NCBI GenBank assembly: GCA_029210985.1 | Contig: JARGFR010000006.1 | Location: 1 to 50,613, forward strand | Source of the DNA: Spirochaetaceae bacterium | Lineage (GTDB): Bacteria > Spirochaetota > Spirochaetia > DSM-2461 | DNA: 50,613 bases | Reading direction: 5' to 3' | Shown: piece after piece, positions 32,357-43,221 of the stretch | Position numbering within the stretch: the stretch's first letter is position 1 | Layout of the letters: the number at the start of each line of letters is the position of its first letter | Notes under the pieces: model-generated | The model's input: only the letters and a program-made list of their open reading frames with translations | Told to the model about the DNA's origin: nothing | Database searches by the model: none | Position numbers and translations under genes: made by a program

Positions 32357-32710
32357 TCGCTTCTGCGCCATGTGCTTAGGGTTCTTTTAGAGAATTCTTG
32401 GTACGATTGTTTTGATCGGTGAGTTGATCCGATCGAAATATGTGCGAGATCGAACGACCCGTTGGGTCGAGCGATCGGACCCTCGCGGAATGCCCGTCGT
32501 ATTGAATGAAACGATCGGGCCGCTTTCGGGCGAGGATGATCTTTCCGAACGATGATTTGTCGTACGAACCGGGGCGTCAGTCCTAGGCGGAAGACGGATG
32601 ACATCGACGGTGAGTCTTCTTCATACTCGGAATGTACGGGATTCTCCCTGTGCGCCCGGGCCCGTCTGTGTATAAATCCGCAACTTATAGGGTCTGACCT
32701 GACATAGCTG

Positions 32711-32740
32711 TTGAGACGGTATTGGCGTTCGCGCTAGTAT
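32711..32740 (+). promoter_or_regulatory. Candidate sigma70 promoter for tuf
   Basis: TTGAGA-18 nt-TAGTAT, about 85 bp upstream of the tuf ATG. Confidence 0.55.
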
Positions 32741-32825
32741 CTTCGGGATCGTGCCGTCAGGCAGATACAGGTGATTTCATAAGAAGTTGCCAATCCATTT
32801 TCCGTGTAGCCGTAGGAGGATATTC

Positions 32826-34013
32826 ATGGCTAAGGAGAAATTCGAGAGGACGAAGCCGCATATCAATGTCGGTACTATCGGCCACGTCGACCACGGTAAG
32901 ACCACCCTGACCGCTGCCATTACGATGTATAGTGCAGCCAAAATGGGCGGTAAAGTGATGAGCTACGAGGATATCGACAACGCTCCCGAAGAAAAAGAGC
33001 GCGGTATCACCATCAATACCCGACACGTTGAGTATGAGACTGCCAACCGTCATTATGCTCATGTCGACTGCCCGGGTCATGCGGACTATATCAAGAATAT
33101 GATTACCGGTGCCGCTCAGATGGACGGCGCCGTACTGTTGGTGGCCGCCGACTCCGGTCCGGAGCCCCAGACTCGTGAGCATATCTTGCTTGCCCGTCAG
33201 GTCGGCGTTCCCAAGCTGATCGTCTATATGAACAAGATGGACCTGGCCGACCCCGAATTGGTCGACCTGGTTGAGATGGAAGTGCAGGAACTTCTCACCG
33301 AATATGGTTTCCCGGGAGAAGAGACTCCCATTATCAAGGGCAGCGCTTTTGAGGCCATGTCAAATATCGACGATGCCGAAAAAACAAAGTCAATCCAGGA
33401 GCTCCTGGATGCCATGGATGAGTATTTCCCCATCCCCGAGCGAGCTGTGGATAAGCCGTTCCTGATGCCCATCGAAGATGTGTTTTCCATCTCCGGCCGT
33501 GGTACCGTAGTGACAGGTCGAATTGAGGGCGGTGTTCTCCACGTCGGTGACGAAGTGGAAATTATCGGCATCAAGGATACTCAGAAATCCGTGTGTACCG
33601 GCGTCGAGATGTTCAACAAGCTTCTTGATGAAGGTCAGGCCGGTGACAACATCGGTGCGCTGCTTCGAGGTATTGATAAGAAAGCCGTTGAACGCGGTCA
33701 GGTTCTGGCTAAGCCCGGTTCCATCAGCCCCCATGCCAAGTTCAAGGCGGCTGTGTATGCCTTGACCAAGGAAGAAGGCGGCCGTCACAACCCGTTCTTC
33801 AGCGGATATCGCCCTCAGTTCTACTTCCGGACCACCGATATTACCGGTACCGTGACGCTGCCTGAGGAAAAACAGATGGTTATGCCCGGTGACAACACCG
33901 AAATTACCGTCGAATTGATTCACCCCATCGCTATGGATCCGGGTCTCCGGTTCGCCATTCGCGAAGGCGGTCGTACCGTAGCTTCCGGTCAGGTAACCGA
34001 AGTTACGTCGTAA
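32826..34013 (+). CDS. tuf: Elongation factor Tu
   Basis: [33 protein letters not shown]...; [22 protein letters not shown]. Confidence 0.99.
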   Translation: MAKEKFERTKPHINVGTIGHVDHGKTTLTAAITMYSAAKMGGKVMSYEDIDNAPEEKERGITINTRHVEYETANRHYAHVDCPGHADYIKNMITGAAQMDGAVLLVAADSGPEPQTREHILLARQVGVPKLIVYMNKMDLADPELVDLVEMEVQELLTEYGFPGEETPIIKGSAFEAMSNIDDAEKTKSIQELLDAMDEYFPIPERAVDKPFLMPIEDVFSISGRGTVVTGRIEGGVLHVGDEVEIIGIKDTQKSVCTGVEMFNKLLDEGQAGDNIGALLRGIDKKAVERGQVLAKPGSISPHAKFKAAVYALTKEEGGRHNPFFSGYRPQFYFRTTDITGTVTLPEEKQMVMPGDNTEITVELIHPIAMDPGLRFAIREGGRTVASGQVTEVTS

Positions 34014-34038
34014 CACCCAAACACTGTTTGAATAAATG

Positions 34039-34067
34039 CCCCGCCGCTAAAGGCGGCGGGGTTATTT
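34039..34067 (+). terminator. Strong hairpin after tuf (terminator or attenuator before the S10 cluster)
   Basis: CCCCGCCGC (34039-34047)/GCGGCGGGG (34053-34061) followed by TTATTTG. Confidence 0.7.
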
Positions 34068-34084
34068 GTAGAGGAGCAAAGGCA

Positions 34085-34387
34085 ATGGAGAAAATACGCG
34101 TCCGGCTCAGGGGCTTCGACGTTGAATTGATCGAGCAGAGCGCGCGGGCCATTGTGGATACTGTGCAGAAACAAGGTACCAAAGTATCGGGACCTGTACC
34201 CCTGCCGACCAAAATCAACAAGTATACCGTTCTTAAGTCGCCCTTCGTAAATAAGAAATCGCGCGAGCAGTTTGAGATGCGCACACATAAGAGGCTGATC
34301 GATATCCTTGAGCCCACCTCCGCTGTCATGGACGCCCTCATGAAGCTCGAGCTTCCCGCCGGCGTCGACGTCGAGATCAAGCAGTAA
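34085..34387 (+). CDS. rpsJ: 30S ribosomal protein S10
   Basis: [31 protein letters not shown]... Confidence 0.97.
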   Translation: MEKIRVRLRGFDVELIEQSARAIVDTVQKQGTKVSGPVPLPTKINKYTVLKSPFVNKKSREQFEMRTHKRLIDILEPTSAVMDALMKLELPAGVDVEIKQ

Positions 34388-34412
34388 GGTCTTAAGGGAA
34401 CGGAGCGAGAAT

Positions 34413-35036
34413 ATGATCGGATTGATCGGAAAGAAAGTGGGCATGACCCAGATCTTTGATGAAGACGGTACTTTGACGCCTGTCACGGTGATTGAGATTG
34501 CACCCAATGTGGTGATTGATCAGCGAGACGAGAAGAACCATGGCTACAACGCTGTCGTTCTCGGTGCGTTGGAGCAGAAGGCCTCTCGGGTAGTCAAGCC
34601 CATGGCCGGTCAGTTCAAAGACGGAGTGAGCCCCAAGAAGCATATCGTAGAAATTCGCGACTTCAGCAAGGAGTGCGCGGTTGGCGATTCCCTGGGAATC
34701 GAGCTCTTCGACGACTATCGTTTTGTCGATGTTGTCGGTACGTCGAAAGGCAAGGGCTATCAAGGTGTCATGAAGCGCCACAATTTCGGCGGTGGTCGGG
34801 CGACGCATGGGTCGAAATTTCATCGCGCCAACGGTTCCACCGGTATGGCCGCATGGCCGTCCAAGGTGATCAAAGGCACGAAAATGCCCGGCCGCATGGG
34901 TGGAGAGCGAAGCACTGTTCAGAACCTGAGAATCGTGAAGATTGATCAGGAGAAGAATGTGATGCTCGTAAAAGGCGCCGTTCCCGGAAGTCGCGATAGT
35001 ATCGTGATCATCCGCCAGGCCAAGAAGCGGAAGTAG
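34413..35036 (+). CDS. rplC: 50S ribosomal protein L3
   Basis: [19 protein letters not shown]...[23 protein letters not shown]. Confidence 0.97.
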   Translation: MIGLIGKKVGMTQIFDEDGTLTPVTVIEIAPNVVIDQRDEKNHGYNAVVLGALEQKASRVVKPMAGQFKDGVSPKKHIVEIRDFSKECAVGDSLGIELFDDYRFVDVVGTSKGKGYQGVMKRHNFGGGRATHGSKFHRANGSTGMAAWPSKVIKGTKMPGRMGGERSTVQNLRIVKIDQEKNVMLVKGAVPGSRDSIVIIRQAKKRK

Positions 35037-35048
35037 GGAGAGGCGAAT

Positions 35049-35678
35049 ATGGACAAAAAAGTCTACTCGAAAGAAGGCAAGGAACTGCGGACCATCGAAC
35101 TCGCGGACGCCGTCTTCGCACGGGAAGTGAGTGAAGGATCCATCTGGCACGCCATCCGAAATGAATTGGCTAATATGCGTCAGGGAACGGCAAAAGTGAA
35201 AACCCGCCGGGAAGTCAGAGGTTCGACCGCGAAGCCGTGGAGACAGAAAGGAACGGGAAGAGCCCGGGCCGGTCGCCGTCAAAGCCCGTTGTGGCGCGGC
35301 GGCGGAGTCATCTTCGGCCCACAGCCCCGGGATTACTCCTATCACATGCCCAAGAAGCTTAAGCGTTTGGCCATGAAGAGTATTCTGAGCCTCAAGGCTT
35401 CAGATGAGAATTTCAGAGTCGTGGAGGATTTCTCGGTTGAATCGGGGAAAACTCGTGATTTGGCTGCCATCTTGAAGAATTTTCCTTCCGACGGACGCAC
35501 TGTTGTGATCCTCGGTGAGGATGACAGATTAATAAAGAGGGCTGGCGGGAATATCAAAGATCTGCGCTTCCTCACCTACAATCGACTTCGGGCTCACGAC
35601 CTCTATTACGGGAAAAACATTCTCGTTCTTGAGGGAGCGGCGAAGAAGCTCGGTGAGTTTTACGGGGGCCAGGCATGA
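35049..35678 (+). CDS. rplD: 50S ribosomal protein L4
   Basis: KPWRQKGTGRARAGRRQSPLWRGGGVIFGPQPRDYSY. Confidence 0.97.
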   Translation: MDKKVYSKEGKELRTIELADAVFAREVSEGSIWHAIRNELANMRQGTAKVKTRREVRGSTAKPWRQKGTGRARAGRRQSPLWRGGGVIFGPQPRDYSYHMPKKLKRLAMKSILSLKASDENFRVVEDFSVESGKTRDLAAILKNFPSDGRTVVILGEDDRLIKRAGGNIKDLRFLTYNRLRAHDLYYGKNILVLEGAAKKLGEFYGGQA

Positions 35679-35989
35679 ACTCCAACGAGATCATCATCGA
35701 ACCGGTCCTTACCGAAAAAACCAACCTCCTTCGGGATGGTGACGCAAAAACTTACGTCTTCAAGGTAGCCAAAGGCGCCAACAAGATTATGGTCATGCGT
35801 GCGGTAAGCGACCTTTTTAAGGTCCGGCCAGTCAGTTGCCGGATTATGAACATCCGGGGAAAGGTTCGGAACAACCGAGCCATCTCCCGTGAGAGTTTTC
35901 GACGCGGCCAGGGCCGCACGGCCGCCTGGAAGAAGGCGATGGTCACCCTTGAAAAAGGTCAGAGCATCGACGCTTTCGAAGGCGCATAG
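35675..35989 (+). CDS. rplW: 50S ribosomal protein L23
   Basis: MNSNEIIIEPVLTEKTNLLRDGDAKTYVFKVAKGANK...; ATGA overlap with rplD. Confidence 0.95.
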   Translation: MNSNEIIIEPVLTEKTNLLRDGDAKTYVFKVAKGANKIMVMRAVSDLFKVRPVSCRIMNIRGKVRNNRAISRESFRRGQGRTAAWKKAMVTLEKGQSIDAFEGA

Positions 35990-36007
35990 GGGATGAGGGA
36001 CTGAATC

Positions 36008-36832
36008 ATGGGTATGAAAACCTATAATCCGACGACGCCCTCCCAGCGCTTCCGCCAAAGCCTGGATAACGGTGAACTGGCCAAGAAGCGTCCGGAGAAA
36101 TCTCTCTCCGGCGGAAAAGCGTCACAGGCCGGCCGCGGTGCCGGTGGGCGAATCAGTGTACGTCGAAGAGGCGGCGGGCATAAGCGAAAATACCGGGAGA
36201 TCGATTTCAAACGCAATAAAACCGGTGTTCCCGGCAAAGTCGCGTTTATTGAGTACGATCCCAACCGAAGCGCCAACATTGCCCTCATACATTATACCGA
36301 TGGGGAAAAGCGCTACATTCTCTGTCCCAAAGGGCTTCAGATCGGCGCTACCGTCGTCAGTGGGCCGCAGGCACCGATTGAAGTCGGAAATTGTCTGCCC
36401 TTGGATGCCATCCCGCTCGGCCGGACGGTTCACGCCGTTGAGCTGAAAAAGGGTAAAGGTGCTCAGCTGATCCGAAGTGCCGGAGGCGGCGCTCAGATCC
36501 AGGCCAAAGAAGGCGATTATGTCACCCTCAAACTGTCTTCCGGTGAGATGCGTATGGTTCATAAAACCTGCATCGCCACCGTTGGAGAAGTCGGCAACGA
36601 GGATCACATGAATGTGAAGATCGGTAAAGCAGGTCGCAGCCGCTGGATGGGTAAGCGTCCAAAAGTTCGCGGTGTCGTCATGAATCCGGTCGATCACCCC
36701 CATGGTGGTGGTGAGGGAAGAACCTCCGGAGGGCGCCATCCGGTGACTCCCTGGGGAAAGCCGACGAAGGGCGGGAAGACTCGACAGAAGCATAAGTCTT
36801 CCAACAAGTTCATCGTCAAACGGCGTAAGTAG
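36008..36832 (+). CDS. rplB: 50S ribosomal protein L2
   Basis: [17 protein letters not shown]...[31 protein letters not shown]. Confidence 0.98.
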   Translation: MGMKTYNPTTPSQRFRQSLDNGELAKKRPEKSLSGGKASQAGRGAGGRISVRRRGGGHKRKYREIDFKRNKTGVPGKVAFIEYDPNRSANIALIHYTDGEKRYILCPKGLQIGATVVSGPQAPIEVGNCLPLDAIPLGRTVHAVELKKGKGAQLIRSAGGGAQIQAKEGDYVTLKLSSGEMRMVHKTCIATVGEVGNEDHMNVKIGKAGRSRWMGKRPKVRGVVMNPVDHPHGGGEGRTSGGRHPVTPWGKPTKGGKTRQKHKSSNKFIVKRRK

Positions 36833-36843
36833 GGAGTTATAGG

Positions 36844-37125
36844 ATGTCCAGGTCGATCAAAAAGGGCCCATTTGTGGCCAAAAGCCTGTATAAGAAGGTG
36901 ATCGAAAAGAACAAAAGCGGCGGCAAGGGTATGCTTAAAACCTGGTCCCGCAGTTCGACGATCATTCCCGAGATGGTGGGACTCACCATCTCCGTTTACA
37001 ACGGCAAAACCTTTGTCCCCGTCTACGTGACGGAGAATCTGGTCGGGCATAAGCTCGGCGAGTTTTCTCCTACCCGGTTGTTCCGGGGGCACGCCGGCTC
37101 GGATAAAAAAGGTATGCGGCGTTAG
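36844..37125 (+). CDS. rpsS: 30S ribosomal protein S19
   Basis: [19 protein letters not shown]...[17 protein letters not shown]. Confidence 0.97.
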   Translation: MSRSIKKGPFVAKSLYKKVIEKNKSGGKGMLKTWSRSSTIIPEMVGLTISVYNGKTFVPVYVTENLVGHKLGEFSPTRLFRGHAGSDKKGMRR

Positions 37126-37139
37126 GGGGCTGGTGAAAT

Positions 37140-37496
37140 ATGGAAGCAAAAAAGGGCTACCGGGCGGTCAGCAAAAATTTGCCGATGTCCCCATCCAAGA
37201 TTCGGCCCATTGCGGATCACATTCGGCGAAAGCCGGTTGTGGAAGCGGTTGCCATTCTCGAGTCGCTGCCCAATAAAGGTGCAGGGTTCTTGAAAAAGGT
37301 GATAGAGTCCGCCGCGGCCAATGCTATGTATCAGAACCAGAATGTCGATGAAGAGTCTCTCTATGTCGCCGAACTTCTGGTTGACGGCGGTCCGAGCCGT
37401 AAGACCATATGGCCCCGGAGCCGTGGTCGGGCGGATCGGCAGATAAAACGTTCGAGCCACATTTCCGTTGTGCTCGATCATAAGGCGGTGAATTAA
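37140..37496 (+). CDS. rplV: 50S ribosomal protein L22
   Basis: NLPMSPSKIRPIADHIRRKPV...KTIWPRSRGRADRQIKRSSHISVVL. Confidence 0.95.
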   Translation: MEAKKGYRAVSKNLPMSPSKIRPIADHIRRKPVVEAVAILESLPNKGAGFLKKVIESAAANAMYQNQNVDEESLYVAELLVDGGPSRKTIWPRSRGRADRQIKRSSHISVVLDHKAVN

Positions 37497-38203
37497 TGGG
37501 ACAGAAAGTCAATCCCTACGGTTTCCGGCTGGGAATCAATAAAGATTGGAAATCCCGCTGGTACGTCGGGCCCAAAGAGTATGCGAAGACCCTCCATGAG
37601 GATCTGAATCTCCGTAAAGCCCTGATGGAAAGTCCCGAAGCCAAGGGTGCCGACATAGCCAATGTCGAAATTGTTCGTCAGCCCTCACGGGTTACGATGA
37701 CAATTGAGACGGCTCGCCCCGGTGTCATCATCGGCGCTAAGGGTGCCAACATCGAGAAGGTGACCAGCAGGCTGCAGAAACTCACCGACAAGAAAGTGAG
37801 CGTCAAGATTAAAGAGATCAAAAAGCCTGATACCGAGGCTCAGATTATTGCTCAGAATATTGCTCGTCAGCTCAAGAGTCGTGCGGCGTTCAGACGAACC
37901 CTGAAAATGGCGGTTCAGAATGCGATGCGGGGCGGAGTCCAGGGCATCAAGGTGAAAATCGGCGGCCGACTCGGTGGTGCGGATATGAGCCGGGTGCTGG
38001 AGCTGAAAGACGGCCGTGTACCGCTTCATACCCTTCGTGCCGATATCGATTATGGTTTTGCCGAGTCGTTCACCACCTTTGGAGCTATCGGAGTCAAAGT
38101 TTGGGTGTTCAAGGGCGAGATTTTAGGCACTGACCAGAAAGAAGATGCCGGACAGGTCGTCTCCGGAAGACGTGAAGGCCGGGGGAGGCGGAACGATGCT
38201 TAG
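37496..38203 (+). CDS. rpsC: 30S ribosomal protein S3
   Basis: [23 protein letters not shown]...; [16 protein letters not shown] motif. Confidence 0.97.
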   Translation: MGQKVNPYGFRLGINKDWKSRWYVGPKEYAKTLHEDLNLRKALMESPEAKGADIANVEIVRQPSRVTMTIETARPGVIIGAKGANIEKVTSRLQKLTDKKVSVKIKEIKKPDTEAQIIAQNIARQLKSRAAFRRTLKMAVQNAMRGGVQGIKVKIGGRLGGADMSRVLELKDGRVPLHTLRADIDYGFAESFTTFGAIGVKVWVFKGEILGTDQKEDAGQVVSGRREGRGRRNDA

Positions 38204-38621
38204 TCCGAAGAGAGTCAAGCACAGGAAAGTTTTCCGCGGACGGAACATACCAGATGCCAAGAGTGCTCAGCGAGGCAACTCGATTTCGTTCGGGGATTTC
38301 GGTTTGGTTTCTATGGAGAACAAGCAGCTGACCGCCAGGCAGATCGAGGCAGCGCGTATCGCGATGACTCGCTACATCAAACGCGGCGGCAAAGTCTGGA
38401 TACGGATCTTCCCCCACATTCCGTATACGAAGAAACCTGCGGAAACCCGCATGGGTAAAGGTAAGGGAAGTCCCGAGAGGTGGGTGGCGGCGGTCAAGCC
38501 CGGCACCGTCATGTTTGAGATTGCCGGTGTTGAGTCGGGTCTGGCCGAGCAGGCCATGAAGCTTGCCAGCAGCAAACTGCCGATCAAGACCAAATTCGTG
38601 GTCCGTCACCACGCAGGGTAG
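38196..38621 (+). CDS. rplP: 50S ribosomal protein L16
   Basis: [18 protein letters not shown]...[17 protein letters not shown]; start corrected from track. Confidence 0.97.
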   Translation: MLSPKRVKHRKVFRGRNIPDAKSAQRGNSISFGDFGLVSMENKQLTARQIEAARIAMTRYIKRGGKVWIRIFPHIPYTKKPAETRMGKGKGSPERWVAAVKPGTVMFEIAGVESGLAEQAMKLASSKLPIKTKFVVRHHAG

Positions 38622-38628
38622 GTGAGTC

Positions 38629-38829
38629 ATGAAACAGACCTTTAACGAATTGACGCTGGAAGAGCTTGTCGCCAAACGCGAGGAACTCTCCGGGAAAATG
38701 CGAGATGTCCGGTTCGAGATGGTGATGGGTCACGTGGAAAATCCGATGGCGAAGCGTAACATTCGTCGTCAAATTGCCCGGCTGAACACCATGATACATG
38801 AGTTCGAAACCGGAATCCGGAAGGCGTAG
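38629..38829 (+). CDS. rpmC: 50S ribosomal protein L29
   Basis: 66 aa between rplP and rps[17 protein letters not shown]. Confidence 0.92.
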   Translation: MKQTFNELTLEELVAKREELSGKMRDVRFEMVMGHVENPMAKRNIRRQIARLNTMIHEFETGIRKA

Positions 38830-38831
38830 GT

Positions 38832-39092
38832 ATGGAAGCGAAAAAGAGCAATAAGAGAACCTTCACCGGTACTGTGGTCAGTGACAAGATGGACAAGACG
38901 GTAACCGTCCTGGTTTCCACCCGACAGCTGCATCCACTGTACAAGAAGTACATCAGCCGGTCGAAGAAATACAAAGCTCACGATGAGGCCAATGACGCTC
39001 ACGAAGGTGATACAGTCCGTATCATCGAAAGTCGGCCGGTGAGTAAAGACAAGCGATGGAGGCTCGTGGAAGTCCTCGAGCGCGCCAAATAG
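38832..39092 (+). CDS. rpsQ: 30S ribosomal protein S17
   Basis: [45 protein letters not shown]. Confidence 0.96.
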   Translation: MEAKKSNKRTFTGTVVSDKMDKTVTVLVSTRQLHPLYKKYISRSKKYKAHDEANDAHEGDTVRIIESRPVSKDKRWRLVEVLERAK

Positions 39093-39102
39093 GAGCAACG
39101 CG

Positions 39103-39471
39103 ATGATTCAAATGCAGTCGTACATGAATGTCGCCGACAACTCCGGCGCAAAACGTGTCCAGACCATCAAAGTATTAGGCGGCAGCCACCGTCGTTACGC
39201 CAGCATCGGCGATATCGTTGTGGTGACCGTCAAGGACGCCTTGCCCAATGCCCCTATCAAGAAAGGGGACGTCAGGCGAGCCGTCATCGTCCGGACTCAT
39301 AAAGAGTATCGTCGTAACGACGGAACTTATATTCGCTTCGACGACAATGCCTGTGTCATTATTGATGCGGCAGGCAATCCTGTCGGCAAGCGTATCTTCG
39401 GACCCGTCGCACGGGAGTTGAGGGATTTCGATTATATGAAGATCGTCTCACTTGCTCCCGAGGTGCTCTAG
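39103..39471 (+). CDS. rplN: 50S ribosomal protein L14
   Basis: [33 protein letters not shown]... Confidence 0.97.
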   Translation: MIQMQSYMNVADNSGAKRVQTIKVLGGSHRRYASIGDIVVVTVKDALPNAPIKKGDVRRAVIVRTHKEYRRNDGTYIRFDDNACVIIDAAGNPVGKRIFGPVARELRDFDYMKIVSLAPEVL

Positions 39472-39490
39472 GAAGAGGCAGGATAGTTTA

Positions 39491-39799
39491 GTGAAAACCA
39501 AGCTTAAAAAAGGCGATCAGGTTCAAATCATGACCGGTAAGGACAAAGGCAAAAAAGGCCGTGTTCTCCGGATCGACGTCGAAACCGGAAGGGTTCTCGT
39601 CGAAGGCCTCAACATGGCGAAGAAAACCCAGCGGCCGAAAAGTCAGAATGACAAGGGCGGCATCATAGAGATTGAAGCCGCCATCGCCGCGTCGAACGTT
39701 CAGGTGCTGTGCAAGAAGTGCGGTCCGTCCCGAATCGGCTACAACGTCGAAGGTGAAAAGAAGACTCGTGTCTGCCGCAAATGCGGGGAGGCAATCTAA
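39491..39799 (+). CDS. rplX: 50S ribosomal protein L24 (zinc-ribbon form)
   Basis: GTG start; [26 protein letters not shown]...[29 protein letters not shown]. Confidence 0.95.
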   Translation: MKTKLKKGDQVQIMTGKDKGKKGRVLRIDVETGRVLVEGLNMAKKTQRPKSQNDKGGIIEIEAAIAASNVQVLCKKCGPSRIGYNVEGEKKTRVCRKCGEAI

Positions 39800-40506
39800 T
39801 GGCTGATGAAAAGAAAGTCGTCGACGCCGACGCCGCCGTTGAGAAGGCCGCTCCCAAGAAGGCCGCTCCTAAAAAAGCTGCGGTAAAAAGTGCGGAAGGC
39901 GGGGATGCTCCTAAGAAATCCCCCGCCAAAAAACCCGCGGCAATAAAGAGCGACGATAAATATGAGGCAAGACTCAAACTCCAATACCGAGACAAAATTG
40001 CCGGGGAATTGAACAAGGAGTTTTCGTTCAAGAGTCCCATGCAGATTCCTAAGATTGAGAAAATCGTCGTATCTGCCGGAGTGGGTGATGCCATTACCAA
40101 TAAGAAGTTTCTCGATTCGGCCGTGACGGAACTCGAACAGATTACCGGACAGAAAGTGCTGCGCACCAAAGCTCGGAAATCCATTGCAAACTTCAAACTT
40201 CGTGAAGGAATGGAAATCGGCGCAAAGGTGACCCTTCGGGGCAACAGAATGTACGAGTTTCTCGATCGTTTGGTGAATATTGCACTTCCCCGGGTTAAAG
40301 ACTTCCGAGGTGTGAATCCCAAAGCCTTCGATGGCCGCGGAAACTTCAGTCTCGGACTCGAAGAGCAGATCATCTTCCCGGAGATTGACTACGATAAGAT
40401 TGAGCAAGTCAGGGGCCTGAATGTGGCCATCGTTACGACCGCCCCGAACGACGAGCAGGCTCGGAGCCTTCTCACAAAGTTCGGCATGCCCTTCAGCAAG
40501 GAGTAG
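39799..40506 (+). CDS. rplE: 50S ribosomal protein L5 with Lys/Ala-rich N-terminal extension
   Basis: L5 core from ~residue 53 ([19 protein letters not shown]...); starts [31 protein letters not shown]. Confidence 0.95.
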   Translation: MADEKKVVDADAAVEKAAPKKAAPKKAAVKSAEGGDAPKKSPAKKPAAIKSDDKYEARLKLQYRDKIAGELNKEFSFKSPMQIPKIEKIVVSAGVGDAITNKKFLDSAVTELEQITGQKVLRTKARKSIANFKLREGMEIGAKVTLRGNRMYEFLDRLVNIALPRVKDFRGVNPKAFDGRGNFSLGLEEQIIFPEIDYDKIEQVRGLNVAIVTTAPNDEQARSLLTKFGMPFSKE

Positions 40507-40509
40507 GCG

Positions 40510-40695
40510 ATGGCGAAGAAATCCATGATTATTAAGGCTCAACGCAAGCCTAAGTTCATGACCCGAACCGTACGGCGTTGCCGACTCTGCGGTCGTCCCC
40601 GTGGTTATATGAGAAAGTTCGAAATGTGCCGGATCTGTTTCAGAAAGCTTGCCAACGAAGGCATGATCCCCGGCGTCACCAAATCCAGCTGGTAG
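40510..40695 (+). CDS. rpsN: 30S ribosomal protein S14 type Z
   Basis: 61 aa; [28 protein letters not shown]. Confidence 0.97.
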   Translation: MAKKSMIIKAQRKPKFMTRTVRRCRLCGRPRGYMRKFEMCRICFRKLANEGMIPGVTKSSW

Positions 40696-40708
40696 GGGGA
40701 GTGCAATA

Positions 40709-41107
40709 ATGAGTGTTAGTGATCCAATTGCCGATATGCTTACCAAAATTAGAAATGGGGCATCGGCTAAGCATGAAAAAGTCGACATCCGTCCCTCAAA
40801 ACTCAAGATGGAGATTATCAAAATCTTGAAGAACGAGGGGTATGTTAAAAACTTCAAAAAGGTGACACAAGATGAAATTGATCTTATACGTGTTTTCCTG
40901 AAGTATGATGAAACGGAGCAATCCATCATTCACGGACTTAAAACCGTCTCTACACCGGGCCGCCGGGTCTATTCCGGCTACAAGAACATGCCTCGAGTGT
41001 ACAACGGTTTGGGTACGGTGATTGTCTCGACGTCCTCCGGTGTCATCACAGGCAGAAAAGCCGTTGCCAACAAAGTCGGCGGCGAAATCATCTGTACGGT
41101 CTGGTAG
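40709..41107 (+). CDS. rpsH: 30S ribosomal protein S8
   Basis: [33 protein letters not shown]... Confidence 0.97.
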   Translation: MSVSDPIADMLTKIRNGASAKHEKVDIRPSKLKMEIIKILKNEGYVKNFKKVTQDEIDLIRVFLKYDETEQSIIHGLKTVSTPGRRVYSGYKNMPRVYNGLGTVIVSTSSGVITGRKAVANKVGGEIICTVW

Positions 41108-41118
41108 GGGGTAAGAAG

Positions 41119-41658
41119 ATGTCACGAATCGGATTACAGCCGGTGACCGTGCCCAAGGGTGTGACCGTTACCGTCGATAAAAATGTCGTTCATATCAAAG
41201 GAAGCAAGGGTGAGTTGTCGCAGACCTTTGATCCCCTTGTTAAAGTTGTTTTGAACGATAACGAGATTCAGGTGAGTCGGATTAATGAGTCCAAGCAGGC
41301 CAAATCCATGCACGGACTTTATCGATCGCTATTGAGCAATATGGTAACCGGTGTCAGCGAGGGATTTAAGCGAACCTTGGTGATCAACGGCGTCGGTTAT
41401 CGAGCCGAAGCCACAGGCAAGACTCTTGTTCTTAATCTGGGGTATTCGAATCCGATCGAATACGTTATCCCGGAAGGAGTTCAGGTCAATGTGGAAGGCA
41501 ACAACAAAGTTGCAGTCGACGGGGTCGACAAAGCCCTTGTAGGCCAAGTCGCTTCAGAGATACGCAAACTCCGGCCTCCCGAACCTTATAAGGGCAAGGG
41601 GATTCGGTATGAAAATGAGAACGTCCGCCGTAAAGTCGGCAAGAGCGGCGTGAAGTAG
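41119..41658 (+). CDS. rplF: 50S ribosomal protein L6
   Basis: MSRIGLQPVTVPKGVTVTV...RPPEPYKGKGIRYENENVRRKVGKSG. Confidence 0.97.
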   Translation: MSRIGLQPVTVPKGVTVTVDKNVVHIKGSKGELSQTFDPLVKVVLNDNEIQVSRINESKQAKSMHGLYRSLLSNMVTGVSEGFKRTLVINGVGYRAEATGKTLVLNLGYSNPIEYVIPEGVQVNVEGNNKVAVDGVDKALVGQVASEIRKLRPPEPYKGKGIRYENENVRRKVGKSGVK

Positions 41659-41670
41659 GGGTAGCCAGAT

Positions 41671-42030
41671 ATGGATAGGCTGAGCGATAAGAGGCATAAA
41701 CATGCCCAGAGAAAGCGGCGCGTCCGCAAGAAGCTCCAAGGTACCGCCGAGCGCCCTCGACTGACGGTCTTCAAGAGCCACAAGAACATCAGTGTCCAGG
41801 CGATCGACGATATCAACGGTAAAACCGTGGCGTCGGTCTCCACCCTGGAAAAGGAATTGGCTGATGTGAAGCGTTCCCTGGAAGGGGGCAAGGCAGTGGG
41901 TCAGAAGATTGCCGAACGGCTGAAAGAAGCCAAGGTCAAGACGGTGATTTTCGACAGGAACGGCTATCGCTATCACGGAATCGTGAAAGCCGTCGCCGAT
42001 GGGGCCCGTGAATCGGGCCTAGACTTCTAG
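41671..42030 (+). CDS. rplR: 50S ribosomal protein L18
   Basis: KKLQGTAERPRLTVFKSHKNISVQAIDD...FDRNGYRYHGIVKAVADGARESGLDF. Confidence 0.96.
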   Translation: MDRLSDKRHKHAQRKRRVRKKLQGTAERPRLTVFKSHKNISVQAIDDINGKTVASVSTLEKELADVKRSLEGGKAVGQKIAERLKEAKVKTVIFDRNGYRYHGIVKAVADGARESGLDF

Positions 42031-42039
42031 GAGTTGGCC

Positions 42040-42543
42040 ATGGCAATGAGAGATAGAAACGAAGATAAAGAATTCACTGAGAAGCTCATCAGACTGAATC
42101 GGGTATCCAAAGCCGTCAAAGGCGGCCGAAAGATGTCCTTCAGTGCATTGATGGTGGTGGGCGACGGTAAAGGCCGAGTCGGTTACGGCTTCGGTAAAGC
42201 CAATGACGTGTCCGAGGCTATTCGCAAAAGCGTGGATAAGGCCAAGGGCAATATGATTGTCATACCGATCAAGAAAACCACTCTTCCTCATGAGATTCTT
42301 GGTGTTTACAAGAGTGCCTCGGTGCTTCTGAAACCCGCGGCACCCGGTACCGGCATCATTGCCGGCGGTCCGGTACGCGCTATTATGGAAGCGGCGGGGG
42401 TGAACGATATTCTTGCCAAGAGTCTGGGTTCCAAGAACACCATGAACATCGTCAAAGGTGTGTTCAACGGTTTTGCGAATCTGATGGAAGCGCCCCGGAT
42501 CGCCGGCGGCCGTGGTAAGAACGTCAAGGACATGTGGGGCTGA
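42040..42543 (+). CDS. rpsE: 30S ribosomal protein S5
   Basis: [29 protein letters not shown] 42040 after AGGAG. Confidence 0.96.
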   Translation: MAMRDRNEDKEFTEKLIRLNRVSKAVKGGRKMSFSALMVVGDGKGRVGYGFGKANDVSEAIRKSVDKAKGNMIVIPIKKTTLPHEILGVYKSASVLLKPAAPGTGIIAGGPVRAIMEAAGVNDILAKSLGSKNTMNIVKGVFNGFANLMEAPRIAGGRGKNVKDMWG

Positions 42544-42545
42544 TC

Positions 42546-42737
42546 ATGGCGAAGAAGAAACCGACTATCAGGGTGACCCTGGTAAAGAGTCCCATTGGGC
42601 GGAAGCCCGAACAGCGGGCAACCGTCAAGGCTTTGGGTCTCGGTAAGATGAATTCCACCGTTGAGAAAGAAGCGAATCCTGCCGTAATGGGTATGGTGAG
42701 AGCTATTTCTCACCTGGTCCGGGTTGAGGAGCTGTAA
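42546..42737 (+). CDS. rpmD: 50S ribosomal protein L30
   Basis: [42 protein letters not shown]. Confidence 0.95.
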   Translation: MAKKKPTIRVTLVKSPIGRKPEQRATVKALGLGKMNSTVEKEANPAVMGMVRAISHLVRVEEL

Positions 42738-42741
42738 TGAT

Positions 42742-43212
42742 ATGAGTGCGAATACTCTCAGAGCGCCAAAAGGTGCCAATAAAAAGAAGAGCATCGTCGG
42801 CAGGGGGCGGTCCTCCGGATCCGGCAAAACCTCAGGCAAGGGACATAAGGGTCAGAAAGCCCGTTCCGGCGGCGGTGTACGTCTCGGTTTTGAAGGTGGG
42901 CAGATGCCCCTCTACAGGCGAGTCGCATCCAAGGGATTTTCCAATCATCCATTCAAAACCGAATATGTCGTGGTCAATCTCGCTTCCCTGGAGAAGCTGT
43001 ACAGCGACGGCGAGACCGTGAGTCTGGACACGTTGGTGCAAAAAGGTTTGGTGAAGAAAAGCGAAACCCTGGTAAAAATCCTCGGTGTCGGAGATTTGAA
43101 GAAGAAGTTGGAAGTTTCGGTGCCCGCCGTTTCGGCTTCAGCCAAAGAAAAGATCGAAAAGGCCGGCGGTAAGGTCACCCTGCCCGGCTCCGCTGCAGAA
43201 AAAACGGAATAG
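42742..43212 (+). CDS. rplO: 50S ribosomal protein L15
   Basis: GRGRSSGSGKTSGKGHKGQKARSGGGVRLGFEGGQMPLYRRV. Confidence 0.96.
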   Translation: MSANTLRAPKGANKKKSIVGRGRSSGSGKTSGKGHKGQKARSGGGVRLGFEGGQMPLYRRVASKGFSNHPFKTEYVVVNLASLEKLYSDGETVSLDTLVQKGLVKKSETLVKILGVGDLKKKLEVSVPAVSASAKEKIEKAGGKVTLPGSAAEKTE

Positions 43213-43221
43213 TAGGAAGCG

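Noticed and set aside
34392-35345. 317-aa minus-strand ORF
   Set aside because: Antisense to rplC/rplD; no domain and no RBS context supporting it.
39796-40929. 377-aa minus-strand ORF
   Set aside because: Antisense to rplE/rpsN/rpsH, which are unambiguous on the + strand.
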